Positions 55,796 through 64,000 of a stretch of 64,000 nt of DNA are shown piece by piece. Where the stretch lies: contig JAJEGS010000039.1 of the NCBI GenBank assembly GCA_022819745.1, forward strand, positions 248,001 through 312,000, given 5' to 3'. Position 1 is the first letter of the stretch. Each line of letters opens with the position of its first letter. Origin of the DNA: Candidatus Latescibacterota bacterium (GTDB taxonomy: Bacteria; Latescibacterota; UBA2968; UBA8231). The translations under genes and the position numbers were made by a program. The notes beneath the pieces are model-generated. The model did no database searches. It was not told where the DNA came from and worked only from the letters and a program-made list of their open reading frames with translations.

Positions 55796-57717
55796 AAGTC
55801 GCAATCACCGGCTTTGGGGCATGCTGCGCCTTGGGCGAAAACACTGAAAGCCTTTGGAATGCCATAGAACAAGGCCACAGTGGCATCGCGCCCATTAAGC
55901 GCTTTGACGTCGCCCCGTTCGACACGCGGCTGGGAGCCATGGTGCCTGCGGGCGACCGCTGCGATACCGAAGCGCAACGTCTCCTCGCTTACGGGTCCGC
56001 CGCGGCCACCGAGGCCCTCCAACGTGCGAAAGTTATCGACCGCAGTCGCGTTGCCTTAGTGCTTGGGACCTGCAATGGATTGCTGGGGAAAGAGGTTCAC
56101 ACCGTCAGCACCGATCTCGCACGCGCCTTAGGTCTTGGAGGACCGGCCATCACCTTTTCAACTGCCTGTGCATCGTCTGCTCATGCCCTTGGATTCGCCG
56201 CGGATCTAGTGCGCCGGGGAGTTGCCGAGTTCGCTCTCGCTGGCGGTGTGGACACGCTCTGCTTAAGGGTCTTTGCCGGCTTTCACAGTCTAGGGCTTAT
56301 AGCCAAAACCCCCTGTGCCCCATTCAGCACATCTATGGGAACCACTCTTGGCGAGGGAGCGGCCTTCATGCTGCTCGAATCCGCGCATTGTGCACAGGCA
56401 CGCGCTGCTGCGCCGTTGGCCGAGTTGATGGGATACGGCCTGTCCGCCGATGCCTTCCACGACACCACGCCCGATCCCTCCGGCTCGGGGATGGCGCGCG
56501 CATTGGCCGCTGCGTTGGAGGATGCAGGTCTTGCGCCTGAGACCATTGACTACGTCAACGCGCACGGCACGGGCACAGCCGCTAACGATGCGGCCGAGTG
56601 GCGTGCGATCCAGCGCGTCTTCGGCGCTTTCGCCGACCAACTACCTGTCAGCTCGAGCAAGAGCTTCCTCGGCCACGCCCAAGGGGCAGCAGGTGCGCTC
56701 GAGGCCGTAGTTACTTTGATGGCTATGGCACGCAACGTTGTGCCGCCCACCATCAATCTCACTAAACCTCGTCCCAACTCTCCCACCGATCCCGTGGCCG
56801 AGCCAAAGCCACGATCTCACATAACGCGACATGCAATATGTGCCAATGCTGCGTTTGGGGGGGTTAACGCAGCCTTTGTTTTAGGACCAGCAGATGGAAT
56901 GCCGCAGCTCCGAAGAGAAGTACCCCGCCCCATTGGCCTCACCGGTACGGGCATAGTTCAGGACTGCCATCAAGTTCATCAGTTTGTCCCACGCGCCGAG
57001 TTGCGTGGGACGGACACATCCGTGCGTCTTCTCGCCAGCGCGGTCGCCAGCGCCCTGACGGATGCCGGACACCGGCTGCGGACGCCGGATTGCGAGGAAA
57101 TCGGTCTCTTCGTCGGCCAGACCCGCGTTTCCCCGGAAAGCGTTGCAGCCTTTGGCAAGAGTATTCGAGAACGCGGAGCAAGGCACCTTTCAGCACCAGC
57201 CTTTACGCGCATGGTTTGCAACTACGCGACCGGTGCTTGTTGTAGATTCTTTGGCTTGAAAGGACCGACAGCGACGCTGGCAACAGGTGCAGACAGCGGC
57301 TTGACTGCCCTTGTCCTAGGAGCAAACCATCTGGCTTGGCGCGACGATCTCAACCATCTGATGACTGCGGCGGTCGATGAACCAGACGAGTTAGATGATT
57401 ACGACGGCGGGGCGGTCGGCATTCTCCTGCAAGCAGGAAGAGGTTCTCCGGTCAATCTCGCTGGCTGGGCCCTCGCAAGCGATTGCGAAACAGCTATTGC
57501 ACAGGCCCTAGCGAACGCATGTCTCAGCCGCGCAGAAGTCGTGCCAATAGTTGTTTCAGGGGCCCCTGCTAGTGCTGGGCTGCGAGCAATCATCGCGGCC
57601 ATTAGGGCTTTAAAAAAAGGCGCACAAGGACCTTTTCTCATTAGTAGCCGAGATACCGGAACTGCGGGGGCAGCCATCATTTTGCAAGCTCGGAGTCAAA
57701 GATGCGATCCGAATTAA
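55792..57717 (+). CDS. Ketosynthase fused to a catalytically dead ketosynthase-like half
   Basis: Its ATG overlaps the previous stop (ATGA). Residues about 1-372 form a FabF/type II PKS ketosynthase with an intact triad: Cys126 in STACASS, His258 in AHGTGT, His295 in FLGHAQGA. Residues about 380-641 are a second, shorter thiolase-fold unit with IGLFVGQTRVSPESVAAF and TATLATGADSGLTALVLG; the Cys position reads Gly/Ala and the His motifs are missing. This looks like a chain-length-factor or regulator half, so the protein is a natural KS-CLF-like fusion. It would condense acyl units on the carrier protein encoded next. No ketoreductase or acyltransferase is in the operon. Confidence 0.82.
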   Translation: MKVAITGFGACCALGENTESLWNAIEQGHSGIAPIKRFDVAPFDTRLGAMVPAGDRCDTEAQRLLAYGSAAATEALQRAKVIDRSRVALVLGTCNGLLGKEVHTVSTDLARALGLGGPAITFSTACASSAHALGFAADLVRRGVAEFALAGGVDTLCLRVFAGFHSLGLIAKTPCAPFSTSMGTTLGEGAAFMLLESAHCAQARAAAPLAELMGYGLSADAFHDTTPDPSGSGMARALAAALEDAGLAPETIDYVNAHGTGTAANDAAEWRAIQRVFGAFADQLPVSSSKSFLGHAQGAAGALEAVVTLMAMARNVVPPTINLTKPRPNSPTDPVAEPKPRSHITRHAICANAAFGGVNAAFVLGPADGMPQLRREVPRPIGLTGTGIVQDCHQVHQFVPRAELRGTDTSVRLLASAVASALTDAGHRLRTPDCEEIGLFVGQTRVSPESVAAFGKSIRERGARHLSAPAFTRMVCNYATGACCRFFGLKGPTATLATGADSGLTALVLGANHLAWRDDLNHLMTAAVDEPDELDDYDGGAVGILLQAGRGSPVNLAGWALASDCETAIAQALANACLSRAEVVPIVVSGAPASAGLRAIIAAIRALKKGAQGPFLISSRDTGTAGAAIILQARSQRCDPN

Positions 57718-58010
57718 AAGAAAAAATTGCCCGACGCGAAGCGGTCCTCAATCGCGTGATCGAACTGTTGATCTCCCGCCTGCGACTAGATCGTTCCAGC
57801 AACGAACTGGACCCCGACACGCCGCTTTTTGGTAGCGGTCTTTGTCTCGACTCGGTAGATGCTGTTGAGATCGTCGTGGTCTTGGAGGCGGAATTCGGAA
57901 TTTGGTTGGATGAAGACGAAGATGAGAGCGTGTTTACCTTGCGAACAATCAATTCCCTCGTGGATGCGGTGCTAAGTCAAAAAGAAGGTGAACTTGACAA
58001 CAGAAACTGA
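57702..58010 (+). CDS. Acyl carrier protein
   Basis: The 102-residue protein overlaps the ketosynthase gene end by 16 bases. It has the carrier fold with Ser51 in LCLDSVDAVEIV, the phosphopantetheine attachment site, then the acidic helix EAEFGIWLDEDEDE. The N-terminal 20 residues are an extra basic helix. It should hold the growing chain for the upstream ketosynthase and present it to the halogenase-like and GcvT-like proteins. Confidence 0.88.
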   Translation: MRSELKEKIARREAVLNRVIELLISRLRLDRSSNELDPDTPLFGSGLCLDSVDAVEIVVVLEAEFGIWLDEDEDESVFTLRTINSLVDAVLSQKEGELDNRN

Positions 58011-59025
58011 AATCAGTTACTACGCCATTCGCAACGCGGTGGCACTCGCAGAGGAGCCTGAGTTGCGTTGCCTGCAATTGACGGGTGCCCAAGCCTTCGA
58101 CGTCCTTGATGCCGTGTGTCCATGCGACATTTTTCTCCGCGACGGGCAGATGAAGCACACCTTGCTGCTAAATGACGAGGGGATCCCTTTTGCCGATATC
58201 TATGTATGCCGCGAGGGGGAAAATGCCTACCTGCTCGGCTATGGTCCCAGCGCTGCTGAGATTGCTGATTGGATTACCGGCCACGCAACGGATAGTTCCG
58301 ATTTTTCAATCATTGACCTAAGCAAGTCCCATCAGAGCCTAGCTCTTGACGGACCTTATGCTTGGGAATTGTGTGCTGAGGTATTCGGTCCCGACGTACT
58401 TGGTCTGCCTTATTTGGGAATGCGGACCTTGGGTGAGGTGCTCGTGTTTCGCGCAGGTAGGACTGGGGAATATGGCTATCACCTACTGGTCCCAACCGAC
58501 CAAAAAAACGCATGGCGCGAAAAATTACTTGCCACTGGCGCAGCATTTGCAATGGCGTGTGCCAGTGAAGCTGCGCGGGCCCAATGCGTGTTGGAAAATT
58601 TTTTCTTTGATGTCAACAGGGAGGGCCGGTATGGTCTTACTCCCTTGGAGCTTCAGCTACAGTGGCGGCTGTCCCCGCAGAAAACCGCATATCCCGGGGT
58701 CGAAGCAATACGCACGCTCCGACAATCCGGGTGGACGCATAGACTGATCTGTTTCATCACGCCGGACTTCGCAAGTTCAGATGAAGAGATCACCTGCGAT
58801 GGTGAAACGGTGGGGCGTATCCTAGCAGCAGGGTATTCGCCGTTGCGTAGCGAATACGTCGGTAAAGCGTTGCTGCGCCGACCGTATTGGCACGCGGGAT
58901 TGGATGTCTTTCGCGTAGGTTGTCGTCCCTTAAAAACTATCTCGGCTCCAGCAATCAAAAATCTCAGCTTGAAAATTACTCCCTACCGCCACAGTTTTCA
59001 TACGCGAGCAGAGGACCTCACCTGA
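57988..59025 (+). CDS. GcvT-like (folate-binding aminomethyltransferase fold) protein
   Basis: A GTG at 57988 or a TTG at 57994 is the start; the TTG has AGAAGG at better distance. The 345-residue protein has the GcvT/YgfZ layout: LRCLQLTGAQAFDVLDAVCPCDIFLRDGQMKHTLLLNDEGIPFADIYV in separate strands, LALDGPYAWEL, TGEYGYHLLV, and a C-terminal barrel with VGKALLRRPYW. True GcvT proteins transfer a methylene unit from a lipoamide carrier to tetrahydrofolate. By analogy it might move a one-carbon or amino-methyl unit on the carrier-bound chain, but this is speculation. Last gene of the operon. Confidence 0.7.
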   Translation: MNLTTETEISYYAIRNAVALAEEPELRCLQLTGAQAFDVLDAVCPCDIFLRDGQMKHTLLLNDEGIPFADIYVCREGENAYLLGYGPSAAEIADWITGHATDSSDFSIIDLSKSHQSLALDGPYAWELCAEVFGPDVLGLPYLGMRTLGEVLVFRAGRTGEYGYHLLVPTDQKNAWREKLLATGAAFAMACASEAARAQCVLENFFFDVNREGRYGLTPLELQLQWRLSPQKTAYPGVEAIRTLRQSGWTHRLICFITPDFASSDEEITCDGETVGRILAAGYSPLRSEYVGKALLRRPYWHAGLDVFRVGCRPLKTISAPAIKNLSLKITPYRHSFHTRAEDLT

Positions 59026-59191
59026 CTTTGTTGTCGCGTGAACATCCGCTCCTGCCAAGCGCTGTCAAAAAACGCCCGGAAACGATTATCAACATCCGCT
59101 TATAATGCCGCCAGCCAATTGCAACAAAGGGTGATGCGAGTGCCATAAGACGCTACGCCCCTTCTAGCCAGCCAAACGGAGCAAAAGACAA

Positions 59192-61733
59192 GTGAACCCT
59201 AGCTTGAGACATTTGCTGATCGCTTGCTGCATTGCCATCTGTGCATTCTCCACGCTCGGAGCCCAAGCATTTCTCTGCGCCGGACACGCGGCGGACGAGC
59301 CGCTCCCCACCGCCAAAATCGCCAGCGAGGTGCGGCTACCCGTGCTGCCCACTAGCGGCTCAATCTACGTCCTGACAATCTTCGCCCGTTTCGCCGATGA
59401 AGAACCTACACCCGTGCCCGCGTGGGCTGACCAGCTCTTTGACGCCGAGCGCGAGGGGAGCTTTGCCCACTTCTATCACGCGATGTCCTTCGGTCAACTC
59501 GCGATTGCCGGCGAGGTCCTGCCGCAACGGTTGGCCGCCTCACAAGTAGCATCCGCCTATTTAGCCGATGCCCCGGGCCAGCGCGGTCGCTACGGAGATT
59601 TCGCGCGCGAAATCCTCGCGCCAAGTCGATGCCCAAATCGACTTGGCGCGCTTTGACAACGACGGCCCCGACGGCGTTCCTAACTCCGGCGACGACGACG
59701 GCTGGGTCGATTATATCTTCATCAACATGCAGTCGGTGCCCAACGGTTTTTTGTTTGGCTCGGCGACCGGGGTGGTGGGCTTGGGCTTGGCAGAAAAACC
59801 TTTTGTATCCCGGGCGCTTGGCCCGGACGGCAGCCCCATTCGCGTCAGCGGTTTGCCGTCGCAGGGAGCAGTTCAAGAGACCGGCAACTTCGCCCAGACT
59901 GTGGGGGTGATGGCCCATGAGTTTGGGCACAGCCTAGGACTACCCGATTTTTTCGACACCTCCTTCCTCAAAAACCCCACCCAAAATCCGGCCGAGGACA
60001 GCGCCGGTATTGGCCGCTGGGGCTTAATGGGCTGGGGAGCGCATGGCTGGGACGGCATGAGCGGTCCAGTGGCCTTCAGCGCCCACAGTCTAGAGCAATT
60101 GGGTTGGATTGGCGCAAAAAACGAGCGGCTGATCTTGGTCGAGCGCGACAGTTGGGATCTGCGGGTGCGCGATTTGTACTCCGGCGGCGCGATATACAAG
60201 ATCCTGCTGCGCGCTGAGACGCCGAATAATAACACCCTGTGGACGGAATATTTGCTGCTGGAATACCGCAGTCGGAAAAACTACTACCACCGAGACGAGC
60301 CTGCCTCTGGGCTGCTGGTCTGGCACGTCCGGCCCCAAGTCTTCGACAACGACGACGAACAACGCAAGCATCTCGACCTAGTTGCCGCCGACGGTCAATA
60401 CGCCGACGCCGGCTTTCCCATCGGCCAGACGGCCGACCGCTTCGCCGGCCGCGACAATCTCGACTTCTGGGCGCACGACGCTTCTTACGCCCGTGCCCGG
60501 GGTGGCAATCTCGGCGACGCCAGCGATCTATTCGATGGAGTGCGCTATCGCCGTCTCGCCGTCGAGACCAATCCCTCGATGCTGGCTACGCCGACGCTCA
60601 GCCAAGCGACCACGGGCCTAGCCCTGCAAAATATGCGGCCAGACGGCGACGGATTGGCGCTAGATGTGGTGATGCCGCGTTGGGGTGGGGAATTGCGCGA
60701 GGAAGTGCACTGGGCGGGCGAGGTGCTGATTGATGGCGATCTGACGGTTGCTCCCGAAGGCCGACTCGTGGTTTTCCGCAATACCCAAATCAAGGTGGCC
60801 GGATCGGACCGCCTGCAGATGGGGCTGGATCCAGAACGGACTGAGATCCACGTACGCGGCGACTTCGTCATCCGCTCGGCCGCAATCTCGCAGATTGCCA
60901 ATACCCTGCACGTCCATCCCGATACCACGCGCTTTCTGGCCGCGATCCCGGGAGAGCAGTGGGCCGGGATTTTTATCGAGCCAAGCCCGACGAGCGAACT
61001 GACCTTTCCCATTGGCAGCTACGAGATTGTTGACGCAGTGCGCGGCCTAGTGGTCGAAGGAATGCCTGCGGCGGAAAATTTGGTCATTCACGGCTTTCTC
61101 GCCGCCCAAGCCGAGGAAGCTGCGGGCCGCGGCGCCTTTGCTCCAGGGGTGAAAATCCCGCTAGCCTTGAAGGTCGAAAATCACTCACCGCTCACCTTTC
61201 TCGCCAATGTGCGCGCTTTTATCGAGTGGAATAATCCGCTGCTGCATCCGTCCAGCGGTGCTGGCCGTTCGCGCACTGTTTCCTTTCCTCCAGGCGAAAA
61301 GAACGTCTTCTTCTTCGGCCCAGACCCGATACTGATTGAAGAGGCCACGCCCGGAACGGAAGTGGAGTTTACAGTACACGTCGAAAAAGACGGCGTCCCA
61401 GTGTGGTGGGATACCTTTGCGATCGTTGTGGCTGATGCACCGACTGCGTTGCCGAAGGACTTCGCGCTGTTGCACAATTTCCCCAATCCCTTCAACGCAG
61501 AGACGCAAATTGCCTACCGCTTGCCGCAGGAGGCGCGGGTGCGGCTGACCGTATTCAACGCCATCGGCCAGCCGGTGCGCCAACTGGTCAATGCGAGGCA
61601 GACGGCGGGGACATACTGGGTGACTTGGAATGGCCAAGACGACCAAGGTAGCCTGGTGGCAACGGGTATTTATTTCTATCGGTTCGCCGCTGGTCCCTTC
61701 TATCAAGCGCGACCAATGGTCCTACTCAAATAG
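59192..61733 (+). pseudogene. M6-like secreted metalloprotease, broken by a frameshift
   Basis: Two frames make one protein. The first (GTG 59192, signal peptide, residues to about 143) and the second (from about 59620 to 61733) join if one C is removed at 59621-59622; otherwise the first frame stops at 59656. The second part carries the zinc site HEFGHSLGLPD (HExxHxxGxxD) at about 59916, with GRWGLMGWGAHGWDGMSG after it, as in M6/immune-inhibitor-A-like peptidases. A beta-rich middle and a FlgD-like sorting domain (LLHNFPNPFNAETQIAYRLP) end the protein. It would be a surface-attached or secreted protease of about 850 residues. Either a recent mutation, a sequencing error, or a phase switch explains the break. 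Confidence 0.8.
59617..59650. repeat. Perfect 14-bp inverted repeat at the frameshift site
   Basis: CGCGCCAAGTCGAT (59617-59630) and ATCGACTTGGCGCG (59637-59650) are exact inverted copies around a six-base loop. The extra C that breaks the protease frame is what makes the left arm perfect. Confidence 0.85.
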
Positions 61734-61742
61734 CACCAAATC

Positions 61743-61774
61743 GTTTGACAGTTTTAGGCCCTCATGCGTACTTA
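61743..61774 (+). promoter_or_regulatory. Shared TTGACA...ATGCGTACTTA motif, copy 3
   Basis: GTTTGACAGT, AGGCCC and ATGCGTACTTA recur from 52362-52392. TTGACA (61745-61750) lies 18 bases before TACTTA and about 65 bases before the oxidoreductase ATG. Confidence 0.4.
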
Positions 61775-61814
61775 GAAGAGAGCATTTCAATAATACATCT
61801 TGGGGAGGATTTCC

Positions 61815-62951
61815 ATGAGCAAACTCAAAGTAGGTATGATCGGCGGCGGCGGCCCTGATTCCTTTTTCGGCATGGTCCACAACCGCGCCATCGCGCTCGA
61901 CGCCAGCCGTGAATTAGTCGCTGGTGCGTTGCGCTCCAACCCAGAGGCAGCACTGCGCGCGGCCGACGACTACGGCATCGCGGGTTATCCCACCTATCAG
62001 GCGCTGTTAGAGGCGGTGCAAAGCGGCGAGCAAGCCCTCGATTACGTCACCATCGTCACGCCCAACTTCGCCCACTACGAGCCGGCCAAAGCCTTTTTGC
62101 AGGCTGGCATCCCAGTACTCTGCGAAAAGCCCATCACCATGACGGTTGCCGAAGCCGAAAATTTGGCCCAAATCGTCGAGCGCGAGCAGGTGCCCTTTGT
62201 ACTGGCCCACACCTATACGGGCCATCCCATGATGATGCTGGCCAAGGAAATGATCCAAAGCGGCGAGATCGGCCAAGTCCGCAAGGTGGTTTCCTGGTAC
62301 AATCAGGGCTGGCTGGCCACGGCCCTCGAACAGACCGGACAGCAGCAGGCGTCCTGGCGCACCGATCCCGCGCGCACGGGCATCTCCAATTGCGGCGGCG
62401 ACATTGGCACGCACGCCTTTATCGCCGCGACTTGGGCAACCGGGCTGGCCGTCGAGCGGGTCTCGGCGCGGCTCAATACCTTTGTCGAAGGCCGCGTACT
62501 CGACGACGACTTCAACGTAATCGGCGAACTGGAAAACGGCGGCACCGCGCTGATCACGGCCACGCAGATCGCGGTTGGCTACCGCAACGACAACGGCTTC
62601 CGCGTCTTCGGCACCACAGGCTCCATCGAATGGCATCAGGAGCGAGCCGAATGCCTGCTAGTGCGCCACGGCGATGGCCGCGACATTACCTACTGGACTG
62701 GCGCTGAATTCGACCTGCCCGCGTCGGTCGCCTCGTACTTGCGGGTCCCCTCGGGGCACCACGAAGACTTCTTCCCAGCCCTCGCCAACCTCCACACCAC
62801 CATTGAGCGGCGCATCCGCGTGCGCCGTGGCGAACGAGACGTGCCCGCAGCCTTTCCGCACCCAGGAGTGAAAGAGGGCGTCGCGGGCATGAAATTCGTC
62901 GCAGCCGCCGTAGAATCGTCCAACAACAGCGGCGCGTGGACGCAGGTTTAG
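61815..62951 (+). CDS. Gfo/Idh/MocA-family oxidoreductase
   Basis: The ATG at 61815 follows GGGGAGGA. The 378-residue protein has the N-terminal NAD(P)-binding fold KVGMIGGGGPDSFFGMVHNRAI, the family motif VLCEKPITMTVAEAE (CEKP with the catalytic Lys) near residue 98, and the substrate-domain motif GGDIGTHAFIAATW near 195 with the conserved Asp and His. It would oxidise or reduce a sugar or cyclitol in the cytoplasm. The substrate is not predictable from the sequence. Confidence 0.9.
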   Translation: MSKLKVGMIGGGGPDSFFGMVHNRAIALDASRELVAGALRSNPEAALRAADDYGIAGYPTYQALLEAVQSGEQALDYVTIVTPNFAHYEPAKAFLQAGIPVLCEKPITMTVAEAENLAQIVEREQVPFVLAHTYTGHPMMMLAKEMIQSGEIGQVRKVVSWYNQGWLATALEQTGQQQASWRTDPARTGISNCGGDIGTHAFIAATWATGLAVERVSARLNTFVEGRVLDDDFNVIGELENGGTALITATQIAVGYRNDNGFRVFGTTGSIEWHQERAECLLVRHGDGRDITYWTGAEFDLPASVASYLRVPSGHHEDFFPALANLHTTIERRIRVRRGERDVPAAFPHPGVKEGVAGMKFVAAAVESSNNSGAWTQV

Positions 62952-62990
62952 CGCGGCGCATCGCTTTTTGAAACTATGTAGGTTCTATAG

Positions 62991-63012
62991 GAGTTCTATC
63001 TATATAGAACTC
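62991..63012. promoter_or_regulatory. Operator-like inverted repeat before the spondin gene
   Basis: GAGTTCTAT (62991-62999) and ATAGAACTC (63004-63012) are exact nine-base inverted copies around CTAT, 28 bases before the ATG. A third partial copy, GGTTCTATAG, lies just upstream. Confidence 0.5.
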
Positions 63013-63039
63013 TATAAACCCTTTTCAGGAGAATTTTCC

Positions 63040-64000
63040 ATGAAACTGTTTTACGCTGTCTGCATTGGGGCCGTCTTATTCGCCGCCTGTGCAGACCGAG
63101 ACCCCCTATCCTCCACCGCAGACTCCCCTAGCATAGCAGGCAAGGTGACGGCCTCTTCCGATCCGACCCCTGGTCTGCCTGAGCCGCGCGTGGCCGCGCA
63201 ATTCACCGTGCGGATCGAAAACCTCGGCACCCTCCTCGCACCCGGCGCGTGGGTCGCCCAGCGCGGTGGAACGCCCCTGTTCACCGACGGCCGGGCCGAT
63301 CGCGGCGCAGGACTTGAAGCACTCGCCGAAGATGGCAATCCCGCCGAGCTAGCCGCGAGCCTCCACCCAAATAGCGGCGTGTTTGCCACGCCAGTGGGAG
63401 CCGATGGCCCTGGTCCGCTGACGCCGGGCAGCGCCTATGAGTTCACCTTCGTCGCTCGTCCCGGCGACCGGCTGTCTTTCGCCACCATGTACGTGCAATC
63501 CAACGACCTGTTCTTGGCACCCGGCGACACCGGCATTGCCCTATTCGCCGACGATGGCCTGCCCATAAACGGCGACATCACCGATCAGATTGGGCTGTGG
63601 GACGCAGGTACGGAAGTCAACGAGGAGCCGGGCGTGGGTGCGAATCAAGCACCGCGTCAGGCCAGAGCCAACACCGGCGCGGACGAAGGTGGCGTAGTGC
63701 GCTTAGTCGATGATGGATTCACCTATCCGGCCGTGTCCGACATCGTGAGCGTCACCGTCACTTCCGTAGGCGGGTTGTATATCGGTACCGTGGCCGACGG
63801 CGACACGGGCGACGGCCAAACTGGGTTCGATACTGCGATAACACCCGACATCCTGTTCCTGACCAATGAGCTGATAAGCTACTTTCAGAACGTTCTGTTG
63901 GTCGCGCTGACTTCGGATGAGGTGACGATTAGCGGAGACGGCGGGGGCACATTGGCCATTGTGGGCAACGAGTGGGTGCTAACGGATTATTCGTCCGACG
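63040..64000 (+). CDS. Spondin-domain lipoprotein (3' partial)
   Basis: The frame runs from the ATG at 63040 (AGGAG nine bases upstream) to the window edge without a stop, giving at least 320 residues. The N-terminus has a lipoprotein signal with the lipobox LFAACAD. The mature part has the bacterial spondin-like pattern: QFTVRIENLGTLLAPGAWV, GLEALAEDGNPAELA, LSFATMYVQSNDLFLAPGD, GIALFADDG, IGLWDAGTEVNEEPGVG and APRQARANTGADEGGVV. A second region after about residue 230 (VSVTVTSVGGLYIGTVADGDTG) may be another beta domain. It should be an outer-membrane or surface adhesion-like protein. Function in bacteria is not settled. Confidence 0.85.
   Translation, partial: MKLFYAVCIGAVLFAACADRDPLSSTADSPSIAGKVTASSDPTPGLPEPRVAAQFTVRIENLGTLLAPGAWVAQRGGTPLFTDGRADRGAGLEALAEDGNPAELAASLHPNSGVFATPVGADGPGPLTPGSAYEFTFVARPGDRLSFATMYVQSNDLFLAPGDTGIALFADDGLPINGDITDQIGLWDAGTEVNEEPGVGANQAPRQARANTGADEGGVVRLVDDGFTYPAVSDIVSVTVTSVGGLYIGTVADGDTGDGQTGFDTAITPDILFLTNELISYFQNVLLVALTSDEVTISGDGGGTLAIVGNEWVLTDYSSD

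Noticed and set aside
59026..59191. Promoter with TATAAT at 59101 before the protease
   Set aside because: No acceptable -35 box exists at 16-18 bases upstream; a duplicated AACATCCGCT is present but unexplained.

Overview
The window looks like a GC-rich chromosome segment of a Gram-negative bacterium. It encodes two TonB-dependent receptors, Lol-type and TPR lipoproteins, an outer-membrane barrel, and two secreted proteins ending in the FlgD/por-like sorting domain (PNPFN motif). Together with a phytanoyl-CoA-dioxygenase-type protein, a Gfo/Idh/MocA oxidoreductase, PQQ enzymes and a DUF6785-like membrane protein, this gene mix recalls uncultured phyla such as Latescibacterota or Poribacteria. 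That placement is inferred from gene content only. No rRNA, tRNA, CRISPR array or complete insertion sequence was seen.

Left part (1-27.8 kb): a truncated 2OG-dioxygenase with HEAT repeats, an AT-richer glycosidase-like gene, an FtsX permease fused to a degenerate M28 peptidase, a large polytopic membrane protein, a HAD phosphatase coupled to a retropepsin-like protein, an Oar-like TonB receptor, a HigB/XRE toxin-antitoxin pair overlapping an outer-membrane protein gene, MsrP, a lipocalin-like protein, a NupC transporter, a PQQ dehydrogenase, a TIM-barrel protein, a CHAD protein, a second TonB receptor behind a clear sigma70-type promoter, and two tandem STAS proteins with a small unknown protein.

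Central part (27.8-41.4 kb): a large single-module reducing polyketide synthase (KS-AT-DH-degenerate MT-ER-KR-ACP), then a B12-binding radical SAM enzyme, then a fused thioester reductase-sulfotransferase. All three lie on one strand. A DprE1/DprE2-like epimerase pair converges on them. I infer a reduced polyketide lipid that is reductively released and possibly sulfated or methylated.

Right part (41.6-64 kb): a Uma2 nuclease, glycogen branching enzyme GlgB, an orphan DppC-like permease, an AAA ATPase + DUF4276 pair that resembles two-gene phage-defence modules, a TPR lipoprotein with a LolA/LolB-like lipoprotein, a redoxin with a cytochrome c/copper-monooxygenase-like protein, and a compact six-gene operon (52465-59025). 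In that operon every gene overlaps the next: flavin halogenase-like enzyme, DUF1702 protein, Tat/lipoprotein membrane protein, a ketosynthase fused to a catalytically dead ketosynthase half, an acyl carrier protein and a GcvT-like folate-fold protein. I know of no described pathway with this set and regard it, with the PKS locus, as the best candidate for a new system. The window closes with an M6-like protease broken by a frameshift inside a perfect hairpin, an oxidoreductase, and a spondin-domain lipoprotein running off the edge.
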